This document shows positions 1-10,340 of a stretch of 64,000 nucleotides of DNA, one piece after another. The notes under the pieces were generated by a model that saw nothing but the letters and a program-made list of their open reading frames with translations, did not search any database and had not been told where the DNA came from. The DNA lies in contig JAFEKR010000026.1 in NCBI GenBank assembly GCA_019022495.1, positions 124,001 through 188,000 on the forward strand, read 5' to 3'. The translations under genes and the position numbers were made by a program. Source of the DNA: Epichloe hybrida. Its lineage: Eukaryota; Ascomycota; Sordariomycetes; Hypocreales; Clavicipitaceae. Every line of letters begins with the position of its first letter. The first letter of the stretch is position 1.

Positions 1-1590
1 CTAAGTATATAGAATTAGAGACTCTAATTTAAGTTATATTATTTTAAGCATAGTAAGGTAATGACTTTACTATAGGTTAGAGAAAGCTACTTAAGAGCGG
101 TAACCTAGAAGCATTATAGATATAGTCTATTAGGCCCTCTAAGCTATTAATATTTAAGAATAGAGTTTTTGTTCTAGTAGGTATAAGGAAGGAAGTTCTA
201 ATACTTACCTATAATAACCTAGTAGTGGGCTACTAGGGAGTTAGTAAGACCCTTTACTAAATTATAAACTAGTACTACTAGCTATTAATAAAGAAAGACA
301 CTAAGTTATATATATAAACTTACATAAGCTATTAAACTTTAAAGCTAAGGCACTACAAACCCTACGGCAAGCTAGTAGCGCTGCTAGTGCCTGATTAGCC
401 TTTTTAAGAATTATTAATAGACTTTATTATAAGGCTACTGCCTATAAAAGATATAAACTAGACTTATGATATAATCTTAGTTATTATGGACTGTTTTATA
501 AAGTATAGTATTTATATCCCTGTTTTAACGCGCATAACTAGTAATAGGTTAGCTACTGTATTCTTAGAGTATGTTTTTAAGGATTATAGCGCTCTAGAGG
601 GTATTATTATAGACTAGGGTTTGACTTTCACTAGTGGGTTTTAGATAACCTTCTGCCACCTTATTATAACTAAGCAGCGACTAAGCACTACGTTTTACCT
701 ACAGATAGATAGTTAGATAGAACGTCTAAACTAAGGTTTAGAGCATTATTTAAGAGCCTTTGCTTGCTTTAACTAAACTAATTAGGCTAATAATCTTTTA
801 ATAGTATAGTTTGTATATAATATAAGCGTTTATTTAACTTATGGCTATACCCTAGCTGAGGCGCTATGAGGCTATAACCCTAGGGGACTATAGTAAGTGG
901 TTATAAATATTCCTATAGTGAACAACTAGGTAAAAACTCGTGCTATTACGCTAAGAGATAGATACGTAGTAATTAAGTAGCTTCTAAGTAACTTATAGGT
1001 CTAGTACGCGAAGCACTATAATAAGAAGCGGACCCTAATAAAGTTTAATGTAAGTAACTATGTTTTATTATCTATAAAGAATATTAACTTATAGTAACCT
1101 AGTAGGAAGCTAAGTGTGAAGTACCTAGGCCCTTATAAAATTAAAAAGGTAATTAGTACCCATAGACTTACGTATTAATTAAGGCTGCTACGTGGAACGT
1201 GTCTATATAATATTTTTAATGTTACTAACCTTAAACTATTTGTAAGGAACCTATCTAGTGTAGAAGATATATTCTTACTACGAGAGAATATTACGGATAA
1301 TAAGTAGGAGTTTAAAGTTAAGAGAATTATATTATATTATTATAACGGGAAATATTAGAAATACCTAGTTAAGTGGAAGGGCTATAATGCTTTAGAAAAT
1401 TCTTAGGTAAAGAAAAGAGATTTTATTATAATAGATATTATTAAGGATTATAAGTAGTAACTAAGTAGCTAGTTTACGGATATAGAGGTATATTTAATAG
1501 AGTTTAGATAGTAGTAGTAATATATAAAGAAAAAAAATCTAGATAATTTCTTAGATAACCTAACTCGCAGCTACTTCGCACTAATTACTC
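1..1590 (+). pseudogene. Gypsy-1 pol 3' part: integrase and C-terminal chromodomain (copy A)
   Basis: Degraded end of a Ty3/gypsy Pol polyprotein. When RIP-type stops are ignored, one frame reads an integrase catalytic core around 430-800, with a TFTSGF motif near 620-640 and an NQTNWANNLLTVQF-like stretch near 770-815. An integrase C-terminal region follows at about 1000-1260. A chromodomain lies at about 1310-1410 (YLVKWKGYNALENS, where the Trp codon survives as TGG in this copy). Integrase inserts the cDNA. In chromoviruses the chromodomain binds methylated histone H3 and steers insertion to heterochromatin (established for the family). The remnant cannot make protein. The same segment in copies B and C lies near 25.1-26.6 kb and 50.3-51.8 kb. 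Confidence 0.85.
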
Positions 1591-3397
1591 TATTAACACA
1601 TTAGGCGCCTAACCTATAGTAGTCTCACCTATACTAATAGGGGTAGAGGATTTATCCTTATTATTAGAAGAATCCCCCTCTCTATATACATACGTATAAA
1701 GCTCACTAGGAAGGTCTAGTAGCCTAATATAAGTAGGAAGTGTAGATATGTTAGTAGTAAGCTACTAGTAAGTTAGTAAAGCTATAAGCTAGAGCATAAG
1801 GAGTATATATAGATAGAAGGTTTTACGTAATAAAACACAAGCTATTGGAAATATCTATCTAGACTTCTAGATTAATAGTATTACTAAGTAGTAATATAGT
1901 AACTCGTTTATTAGCATTAGCCTTACGTGTGACTTCCGCTGTGAGCTACGCTTGCCTTACCTAACCACACTTGTTAGTATTTTTAGTAGTTAAGAGCGTA
2001 TTATAAAGTTTGTGTTTTACGCGCATTAGATGCTAGTAGTATATTAGCAGTAACTAAGTTATAGAAATAGGGGATATGTATATTATTAAGAAAGTATAGA
2101 TTATTATTAGGATTACTATAAGCATTAATATGCTTAAAGAGCGTATAGTATAACTAGGTAAACCAAGTAGGATACTAGTAGTGTGTTAGTATGTGTATTA
2201 GTAGTAAGAAAAGGAAGGATATACCCTAGAATAGTCTTTATTATTTCGCGAATAATATACGTATTTTATTAAGTTACCTATGTAAGTTAGTAATAACCTA
2301 TAGCAAGATAGTAGTAAAGTTATACTTAGGGAATTAGTACACTCTATTAGGATAGATTTGCCCTTTATAAGATATTATAGCTCTGTGCTATTACTATCTT
2401 TAGGAGTAATTACTTATATTACTACTTACTATATATAGTATATATAAGGAATTTTTATTTTACTAGCACTACTAGCTATAAGTTAGTAGGGTAAGCGCTA
2501 GGGGGACACGGATGTTATACTTATATAGAAATTTTAGAAGCTAAATATTTCTTACTAGGAGACTTTATAAGGGATAGTATAGGAGTCTTTACACTAGGGG
2601 GAGGTAGTAGTAGCGGAGTAGTTACTTGTGTTAAAGATATTATTAACTACTAGTAAGTTAGTAATAATATGCTATAAGGAAACTTATAGGTAAAAGGTAA
2701 GAAACTAATGTTTTAGTGTTTAAGAGAATTTAGATATTTTAAATAAGGACAGATACGGATAATAAAGTAATGCTATAGGATGTTAGTAACTACTATAAAA
2801 GAAGCTATAAAGCTACTAGTTTATAGGTAAGGGTAACTTATAATACTAAGGGAGAATATAAAAGGAAGAAAAAGTGTGTAAAAGCAAGGAAAAGTAGGCC
2901 TCTTTTATATTAGCCCTAGACCCCTAAGTGATTTACGCGCTATGTGTAGCTAATCTAGGAATTATAATATTTATAGTTATAGCTACTACTAGTAAATACG
3001 TATACTAGCTGCGAACTCCTAGTAAGATTAATATAATATCCCTAATATTAGATAAGAAGTTGTTTGTTTTAAATAGCACGCATTACCTTGTCTATTTAAC
3101 CTAATCATAAAACTTAATACTAGTAGTCTACCTACTTAGTGCTAATAACTTATTAGATAGAGGCATGTATATTAGAGGCAATAAAGTAGCAAGTGTGTAG
3201 CTACCTATAATCTAGTAATTATAAGAAGGGCTGCCTAGACCCCTATAATATTTATCTTACTATTTAAAGCAAACATAACACTACGTACTAATAGTACAGC
3301 TAGTAACATAAACATTGCTATAGGTTATGCGTAGTAAACACGCACTAGCTAAGTAGCTTTTTATAATTAAGGACAATCATATATTAGGGGGGCAGTA
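1591..3397 (+). other. Gypsy-1 post-pol 3' region (copy A), no recognised gene
   Basis: About 1.8 kb lies between the end of the chromodomain reading frame and the 3' LTR. It is conserved in all three Gypsy-1 copies, so it is a genuine part of the element. Two plus-strand stretches stay protein-like if TAA and TAG are read as Gln: about 2450-2650 (Gly/Ser-rich) and about 2760-3380 (a basic Lys/Arg patch and then a Gln-rich segment), in different frames. I do not recognise either product. It could be an accessory 3' ORF or a long untranslated region. Just before the LTR there is a short G-run (about 3386-3392) that may be the polypurine tract. Confidence 0.5.
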
Positions 3398-3664
3398 TAT
3401 TAGGGGCACGGAGGCTAGGGAGTTACGGACAGGATAGTTATATAATAAAGCCCTTAGATAAGCCCTAGATCGCACAGATAACTAAGTAGCTACTAGGTAG
3501 CTATATGCACGTAATAGGGTATTTAGATAAGGACTGCCTATAAGAGTTATAGGAGGTTAGAGTTTAAGACCTTTATACACCCACCCCTAAGTAGCAGCTC
3601 TCTAGCTACGATTAAGAGTCTTAGCCTTCACTCCGTTTGTATCTCTCCTACCACAGTCGTGACA
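3398..3664 (+). repeat. Gypsy-1 3' LTR (copy A), 267 bp
   Basis: It begins TATTAGGGGCACGGAGG, a RIP-altered form of the consensus TGTCAGGAGCACGGAGG seen at 43550 and 46084, and ends GTCGTGACA. Its length equals the LTRs at 41357-41623, 43550-43816, 46084-46350 and 60838-61104. Confidence 0.9.
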
Positions 3665-5650
3665 ACTATATACTAGTTAATTATAGTAAATATAACCACA
3701 GGTGACCTTAGTAGTGATAGCCCGCTAATGCATAGGAGGCAAGGCTAGCCTTAAACAAACCTTAAAAAGCAAAATATTTAGCTAAATAGTTCCTTAGAAT
3801 AAGATAACTCTAATATTACTTGTTAGCATAGGAGCTAGCTATAAGATAGCTTAGAATACCTCTAGACTTAGGCTAACTTTGTTAATAAATAGAAAACCTC
3901 CTAATTATAAATCTAGTATAGGGGACAGAATAGACAGTATAGGCACAGAGGCAAGCTAGGGGGGGGACTAATTTCATAATTTATAATCATAATAGAGAAT
4001 ATTCAGGTCCAGAACTATTATTAGATTAATTTTAACTATAAACTCTAGGTATTATAAGTCCTACTAGCCTACCACTACCCCTACTCTAAACTAAAGTTAA
4101 GCTACTACCTTATTTCTTCTCTAGAAGGGGGGTTATACCTATAGCTACCTAGTTATAACTCTTTATAGGGATAATAGTAAGCAGGAGATAGTTTATCTCT
4201 ACTACGTATGCGTTAAGGCATGTAAGCTAAAAGATAAGCTTAGTATACTATTCCTTAGAGAAACTAGCCTAGTCTAGGCCTACTACTAAGGCACTTTATT
4301 TCTTCTTTACCTAATTACTAGCGTAAAGCTTCTTAACCTAGTCCTAGAAGCCTTCTAAAGTCTATTAAGAAAGACATTAGAGCTAGAATAAACCTACCAC
4401 TAGGCTAAAGCAGACTTACCTCACCCCTATTAGCTATAGAAGCCTAGGTCTTAACTAACCACTAGTGCTTATTTTAGTTACTAGATATATTTAGCTATAT
4501 AGCAAATTAGACATAGAACTAAGCTAGAATAGAGATAATTATTACCTAGTAGTATTAATAGTTCTAAACCTAATAGTCAAAACATATATTAGTAGCCGCC
4601 CCTATCTAGCAAGTTAGCCCTATTACTAAGCTAGAGTAAGGCTAACTTACTAATAATAAGATAGCACTAATGCCTAAGGTCCTAAATTAAACAAGACTTA
4701 TAGGACACGCATTAGACTTCTCTTAGTACACTAAGCTAAGGTAAATTAGTAGTAAACTAGGCCTAGAATAAAGGCAAACATAACTCACAGATAAACCCTT
4801 TTCTATTACCTACGCGTATTACTTCTTAGTTATAGACTTCCTTAGGAAGTCCTTGTACTTACAGGATTCCTAGGTAAATTAGAGTTAAATAAGTAGTAAT
4901 ACTAAAGTACTTATAGCTTCTAGCACTATTATGCTAGATTTATTCTAAATCTATAGCAAATATTAGCAAATAACCTAACCCTAGCCTAGGATAGCCTTAA
5001 ATAGCTAGAAAGAAAAGAAAAACCTATAGGAAGTTTAATATAAAGAGAAGAAAGAGACTAGGACCCTAGGGGGGGGAGAGCTCTCTTTTATACCTATAGA
5101 GGGGGGGGGGGGATAATTTAAATAACTTACTTAAAAACAAAGCATAACGTAATTAATAAATCTAATAACATATAAGTAATCTTATCCTAGGACTATACTA
5201 GTCTAGGGCTATAACTACCCTCCCCCTATGCTAATTAAATAAAACTAGGTGCTTAGACTTTACTAGATATATAAGGCGGAGGTAGGCTAGAGATAGCTAA
5301 AAAGTAGGGCTATAGAAGAGTTAGCGTAAAAGTAAATAAGAAGTAAATTAACACTGTAAATCCAGATTTACTCTACCCTAGCCTAAAGTAAAAAGACTTA
5401 GGATAGACGTGTTATTACACTAGAATAGAACTAGAAGAGGCTTATTTTATATATTTTTCCTTTCTTTTTTCTTTTTAATAGAATAAGGCTAGCGTAAGCT
5501 AGTAACAAATACTTACAATAGGAAACACACTAAGTAGCACAGACTTGTTATAGGGCTAGCGCCGGCCTGTACATAGACGCAAGGGGGTTTTTCTTCCTAG
5601 TATAGGGTTTTCCCTTTTAACTCAGTAGTAGGAGTACTAGTAATAGCTAT
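3665..5650. other. Unassigned AT-rich DNA between Gypsy-1 copy A and a Copia-A solo LTR
   Basis: About 2 kb has no match to any other part of the window that I could see. Stops are dense in all frames, though CpA and G-runs survive better than in the neighbouring Gypsy DNA (G runs near 3959, 5070 and 5101-5112, the last 12 long). One plus-strand frame at about 4090-4980 can be read as protein-like if TAG and TAA are treated as Gln (for example YVCVKACKLKDKL near 4200), but it matches no family I know. It may be an old single-copy transposon relic or decayed host DNA. Confidence 0.3.
5101..5112 (+). repeat. G12 homopolymer
   Basis: Twelve uninterrupted G residues follow a G7 run about 30 bases upstream. 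This is unusual in such AT-rich DNA. The length may be unreliable in some sequencing chemistries. Confidence 0.9.
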
Positions 5651-6476
5651 TGTTAAAATGTAGGGAGCTAGTTGCCAGCTGGCAACAGCTGTACGGGTGC
5701 AAGCTCTACGGTCGGGGACCAATAGGGCTGCAACGTTGAATCAATCAACGCAACGCAACGGAAGGTTGTGGCAGTTATCAACTAATAGAATTCAATTTAG
5801 ATCACTTTTATGATATCTTATAGAGCAATAGAATTGATTTTAGATACGTTGTACAGGCAATGCGGCTGTTGTTGGTTGAGAGGACTAGCTATCTAGCTAG
5901 TTGAAAAGATCTTCTTCCTCTCATAGACCTACCGACCGTATCGGTGGATCCGGGCCGCCAACGGGGTCTTACGGGCCACTTTTGATTTTCCGCAAAATTC
6001 ATTTGTATGCAAAAACCAAAAAATCGACTCACCACCATACTAGCTAGCAACCCGTATGCACCAACTTTTGGTCCAAAAAATAACCTTGCATAAAGAGAAA
6101 GCCCTATCTTCAAGCTTCAATTTGCTATATGTAAAACTTTTGTACGACCTCTAGATAAAGAGAAAATCGTTGTCAAAGATAGCTATAGGGTAAGTTATGT
6201 GTAGGGTAACCTGCTTACGTCACCCTAGCTTACGTCACCCTAGCTTACCTAATTACTAGTGGCGTGGTTATGGCCACACTTGCAGCCACAACGCAATTGA
6301 CTAATTAGTCATCCACACGGTCGGTCGCAGCTGTTGACAGCTGCGACGCAGCCATTGATAGCTGCCCCCGCGACCCGTTGACAGCTGCAGTGCAGCTGTC
6401 AGACTTGCAAAGCAAGCTAGTAATAAGAAGGTTCTTTAACTAGAAAAAGGGCTAAAAATAGGTCTTATTTTTAACA
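5651..6476 (-). repeat. Copia-A solo LTR (minus strand), TSD GCTAT
   Basis: This 826-bp block is the reverse complement of the Copia-A LTRs: it starts TGTTAAAATGTAGGG and ends TTATTTTTAACA. The 5-bp duplication GCTAT lies on both sides (5646-5650 and 6477-6481). No internal Copia-A sequence is present, so this is a solo LTR left by LTR-LTR recombination. It is the least mutated Copia-A LTR here: the CG-rich centre and both TGACGTAA sites are intact, while the DNA around it is saturated with RIP. It therefore probably arrived after its surroundings were mutated, or escaped as a short repeat. The 74-codon reading frame within it (5889-6113) is incidental. Confidence 0.95.
6215..6237 (-). promoter_or_regulatory. 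Paired TGACGTAA (CRE/ATF-like) sites in a Copia-A LTR
   Basis: TTACGTCA occurs at 6215-6222 and 6230-6237, that is TGACGTAA on the LTR's coding strand, repeated with a 15-bp period within AGCTAGGGTGACGTA units. TGACGTAA is the usual recognition sequence of CREB/ATF-type bZIP factors. The pair is found in the same place in every Copia-A LTR here, with RIP changes in some copies. Confidence 0.5.
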
Positions 6477-6509
6477 GCTATCTATAGAGCTAACTAGCGT
6501 AAATAATAT

Positions 6510-7669
6510 ATATAGTATTCTTTAGGTTCTCTTATTAAAATATTAGTAAAGCCCTAGTAAATAAATAATAAAAAGCTAAGGGTAAACTAAAAAAGAAGGG
6601 AATAAGGCTATAGCTACTAAGGTAACTTATAACTACTACTAAGAGACTAGATAGCTCTAGTAAGAAATAAAGGTAGCTTATATAGAAAGGTTAGTAAATA
6701 ATAAGTAATTAAGTTAGAATTTAATAGACTTAATATACCTTTATAGCACTAGTTAACCTAAAGGTAATATAGTATAAGGTATTTATATAGTTAAATCCTA
6801 TAACTAAGTTAAGAATATACTTAGTAAAGCTATAGTAAGTTTCCTCTAAAAAAATACTAATACTCTCTTTATTTAAGGTAGAAATAGTAGTGCTTATAAG
6901 GGCTTATACTTACTTATAAATAATTATTAGGTTAGAAAAGTTACTAGCTATTATTACTATAGCTTAGTATAGAAAAGTTAGTAAGTTAAAAGTATATAGT
7001 AATAAAATACTAAGTAACTTACTATCTTATAAGTATTATTATACTTATTATATTAGAGATAATACTTTAATTACTTATCCCTAGTAGTACTACTCCTAAG
7101 TAAAGAATAAGGAAAACTATATATAATTCTTAGTAAAGTAGCCTTAATTAGTAAGTATCTCTTAAAGTTAGTATAGCTAGTATATAAGTAGTATATATAA
7201 GAGTACTTATAAAAGTAAATAGTATTAGCTTCTATAATAAAATAATAAAAATAAGTATATAATAAGTTAAGGTAAATAAAGTCTAATTAAAATTAATTAG
7301 AATAGTCTAGAGTTATAAGGAGAAAAAGGGAGTAATATAATAGTAAGTTATAATAAAATTTATATTATAAAGCTAACTAACTTATTTATTATTATTTTTA
7401 TTATTAGCTAGTTAGTAAATAGCTATATTAAGGCTAGGGAAAGCTATTTAGAAGCCTAGCTATAAGTAAGGGGATAATTATAAGGCCTTACTTATAACAT
7501 AGGTATACCTTACTAGTATACTAGGCTATAGGGCTAGGTTCACGTAACACTAGTAAGCCACTAGCTATAAGTTAGTAACTTGCACTTATAACACACTTAG
7601 ACCTAGCAAGCTTCAGTCAATATACAAACGCCCCTATACCTCTTGCCTAGCTATCCCTTTGTTCTCACA
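6510..7669 (+). mobile_element. Gypsy-2 copy A, 3' end only (5'-truncated)
   Basis: From about 6510 to 7669 the sequence is the inverted counterpart of 8766-9924 in Gypsy-2 copy B, covering the post-pol 3' region and the 3' LTR. Homology stops abruptly near 6510, and the preceding 30 bases do not match. About 5.4 kb of the expected 6.56-kb element is therefore missing on the left. The 3' end abuts Gypsy-1 copy B gag DNA at 7670. No intact gene remains. Confidence 0.85.
7479..7669 (+). repeat. Gypsy-2 3' LTR (copy A), 191 bp
   Basis: Starts TATAAGGCC (a RIP-altered TGTGAGGCC) and ends TTCTCACA. It has the same 191-bp length as the LTRs at 8766-8956, 22269-22459 and 44373-44563. Confidence 0.9.
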
Positions 7670-7689
7670 TAACTATAGAATATAAGAGG

Positions 7690-8765
7690 GTATAGTAAAC
7701 ACTACCTAACTAAAGTGGTAATACTAAATCTAGTAATAATAATAATCCAGACAAGCTATAGAGGTAACATAAGGTTATATAAGCTAAGCTATAAAATACC
7801 TATATAAGAAAGAAGATCTTAGATATAGAAGCGTAGCTTAAGGAAATAGAAGCGGACTTATAATTAGCTAGATTAGGCAGAGGACCTATAATTACCCCTT
7901 AGATAAACACATAAAGAATTCCCTTATTTCTAGATTTCCTACCTAACACTAAGTTCGTAGTAAATATATACCTATAAAGCTTTATTAAGATATAGTATAA
8001 GGTACCTACGTATAAAGGTAATACCTATAAGAATCTATAGGTATACCTAGTAGATTTAAATATACTATTTAAGCTAGACCTAAGAACCTTTTAGGATAAT
8101 AAAACAAAGGTAGTATATACTAGTAGCTACTTAGCTAATAATATAAAGTAATAGTAAATACGTTATATAATAGTAAATAGGTTAGTTAACTACTTAGCTT
8201 ATACCTAGGATAGATTTATGTCCTAGCTAAACACTAAAGTAATAAATAAAGATATATAGTGCTTAGAAGCCACTAGGACACTACTAAATCTTAGGTAAAA
8301 GAGTAATTAGTCTTTTTAATCTTTCCTAAGACTTTAGATAAAGGTAGAAGCAAAATTACCTAACTAAATCCCTATATACTTAAGAATAGTAATTTTTCTA
8401 AATAGCTTAAATAATACTATACGGAAGCATATAGTTAGCTAAGAGTTCCTAATATCTTAGAGTTACCTATAAGGTTAAGGAAAAAAGGCTAAAGTTATAA
8501 TAATATTTATATTAAGTAATTATAATAGAAATCATAATAAGGAGGGTAAGAGTAATAAAAGATAACACTCTAGCTCCCTTATAAATAACTCATAGTAAAG
8601 CTTATAGTAACCTAGCATAGGCTAGAGACTATTTAAGTGCTATAAATATAGTAGCCCTAGACATAGTGTAAATAGATATAACGTAGTAGACTACTTAATT
8701 TATAAAAGTAATAGGCATACCACTAAGAAGCATAAGAATAGTAGTAACAAAACCTTAGACTTAAA
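7690..8765 (+). pseudogene. Gypsy-1 gag with CCHC zinc-knuckle relic (copy B, 5' segment)
   Basis: Capsid-type Gag remnant, collinear with 46518-47597 in copy C. A nucleocapsid zinc knuckle is visible at about 8625-8665 (KCYKYSSPRHSVN, derived from a CX2CX4HX4C motif in which a Cys codon has become Tyr by G to A change). Gag would form the virus-like particle in the cytoplasm and bind the element RNA. Stops of the TAG/TAA type are frequent. The frame is cut by the Gypsy-2 insertion at 8766 and resumes at 22465. Confidence 0.75.
8761..8765. repeat. Target-site duplication TTAAA (left) of Gypsy-2 copy B
   Basis: TTAAA at 8761-8765 is repeated at 22460-22464. Removing one copy and the element rejoins Gypsy-1 sequence exactly as in the uninterrupted copy at 47585-47610. 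Confidence 0.93.
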
Positions 8766-8956
8766 TGTGAGAACAAAGGGATAGCTAGGCAAGAGGTATG
8801 GGGGCGTTCGTATATTGACTGAAGCTTGCTAGGTCTAAGTATGTTATGCGTGTAAGTCGCTAACTTATAGCTAGTGGCTTGCTAGTGTTACGTAAACCTA
8901 GCCCTATAATGTAGTACACTAGTAGGGTATACTTATATTATAAGTAAGGCCTTATA
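8766..8956 (-). repeat. Gypsy-2 3' LTR (copy B), 191 bp
   Basis: On the plus strand it starts TGTGAGAACAAAGGG and ends GGCCTTATA, the inverse of the LTR at 44373-44563. Confidence 0.92.
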
Positions 8957-10340
8957 ATTATCCCCTTACTTATAGCTAGGCTTTTAAATAGCTTTCCCTA
9001 GCCTTAATATAGCTATTTACTAACTAGCTAATAATAAAAATAATAATAAATAAATTAGTTAGCTTTATAATATAAATTTTATTATAACTTATTATTATAT
9101 TACTCCCTTTTTCTCCTTATAACTCTAGACTATTCTAATTAATTTTAATTAAACTTTATTTACCCTAACTTATTATATACTTATCCTTACTATTTTATTA
9201 TAGAAGCTAATACTATTTACTTTTATAAGTACTCTTATATATACTACTTATATACTAGCTATACTAACTTTAAGAGGTACTTACTAATTAAGGCTACTTT
9301 ACTAAGGATTATATATAGTTTTTCTTATTCTTTACTTAGAAGTAATATTACTAGGGATAAGTAGTTAAAGTATTATCTCTAATATAATAAGTATAGTAAT
9401 ACCTATAAGATAGTAAGTTACTTAGTATTTTATTACTATATACTTCTAACTTACTAACTTTTTTATACTAAGCTATAGTAATAATAGCTAGTAACTTTTC
9501 TAACCTAATAGTTATTTATAAGTAAGTATAAGCCCTTATAAGTATTACTATTTCTACCTTAAATAAAGAGAGTATTAGTATTTTTTTAAAGAAAACTTAC
9601 TATAGCTTTACTAAGTATATCCTTAACTTAGTTATAGGATTTAACTATATAAATACCTTATACTATATTACCTTTAGGTTAACTAGTACTATAAAGGTAT
9701 ATTAAGTCTATTAAATCCTAACTTAATTACTTATTATTTACTAACCTTTCTATATAAGCTACCTTTATTTCTTACTAAAGCTATCTAGTTTCTTAGTAAT
9801 AGTTATAAGTTACCTTAGTAGCTATAGCCTTATTCCCCCCTTTTCTAGTTTACCCTTAGCTTTTTATTATTTATTTACTAAGGCTTTACTAATATTTTAA
9901 TAGGAAAACCTAGAGAATACTATAGCTATATAGGAAGTATATATAGTTCTTTAGCTTTATTTATTAAATCTAAGCTATATTACCTAGGCTATAGTAGTAT
10001 ACTACTTCTTCTATACTATAAAGAAGGTAATTTAGGCTAATAAGAATAAGGTAAAGTATAGGTTTATTAATAATAAGATTATCTCCTATCTAGGGGCTAT
10101 AATAAAGGGTTTTCTAGTTACTTTACTTACGCTTTAAGCGCTATTTTCTTTATTTTTTTATAATATAATATAGGCCTCTAGGTAGAATTTTTAGGTAACT
10201 AATAATATTAAGCCTTTACTATAGTAATATTATTCCTTAGTACTTATAATTTACTTATAACTTACTATGCTTCCTCCTTATTTTACTTTAATAAAAAGCT
10301 TAAATTATATATTAAGTGCTTTCTATATTTTTTATTACTA
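8957..10340 (-). other. Gypsy-2 post-pol 3' region (copy B)
   Basis: About 1.4 kb between the chromodomain and the 3' LTR. The distal 970 bp also occurs at 6510-7478 in copy A, so it belongs to the element. I see no recognisable protein in it; stops are dense in all six frames. Confidence 0.6.

Larger units (their letters stand above)
1..3664 (+). mobile_element. Gypsy-1 copy A, 3' half (Ty3/gypsy chromovirus), RIP-degraded
   Basis: This is the 3' part of a Ty3/gypsy retrotransposon; its 5' part lies outside the window. It aligns base by base, apart from C/T and G/A changes, with 25120-26885 plus 39736-41623 and with 50310-52550 plus 59690-61104. It contains the end of integrase, a chromodomain, a 1.8-kb non-pol 3' region and a 267-bp 3' LTR ending in GTCGTGACA. 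Stops are dense in every frame and nearly all are TAG or TAA, as expected from RIP. The target duplication cannot be tested because the 5' LTR is missing. Confidence 0.9.

Noticed and set aside
4090..4980. Plus-strand frame in the unassigned block that reads protein-like when stops are masked
   Set aside because: In RIP-type DNA most stops are TAG/TAA in all frames, so masking them makes many frames look plausible. No motif matched a known family.
5889..6113. 74-codon minus-strand frame
   Set aside because: It lies wholly inside a Copia-A LTR, and the other LTR copies carry stops in it. No domain or codon bias.
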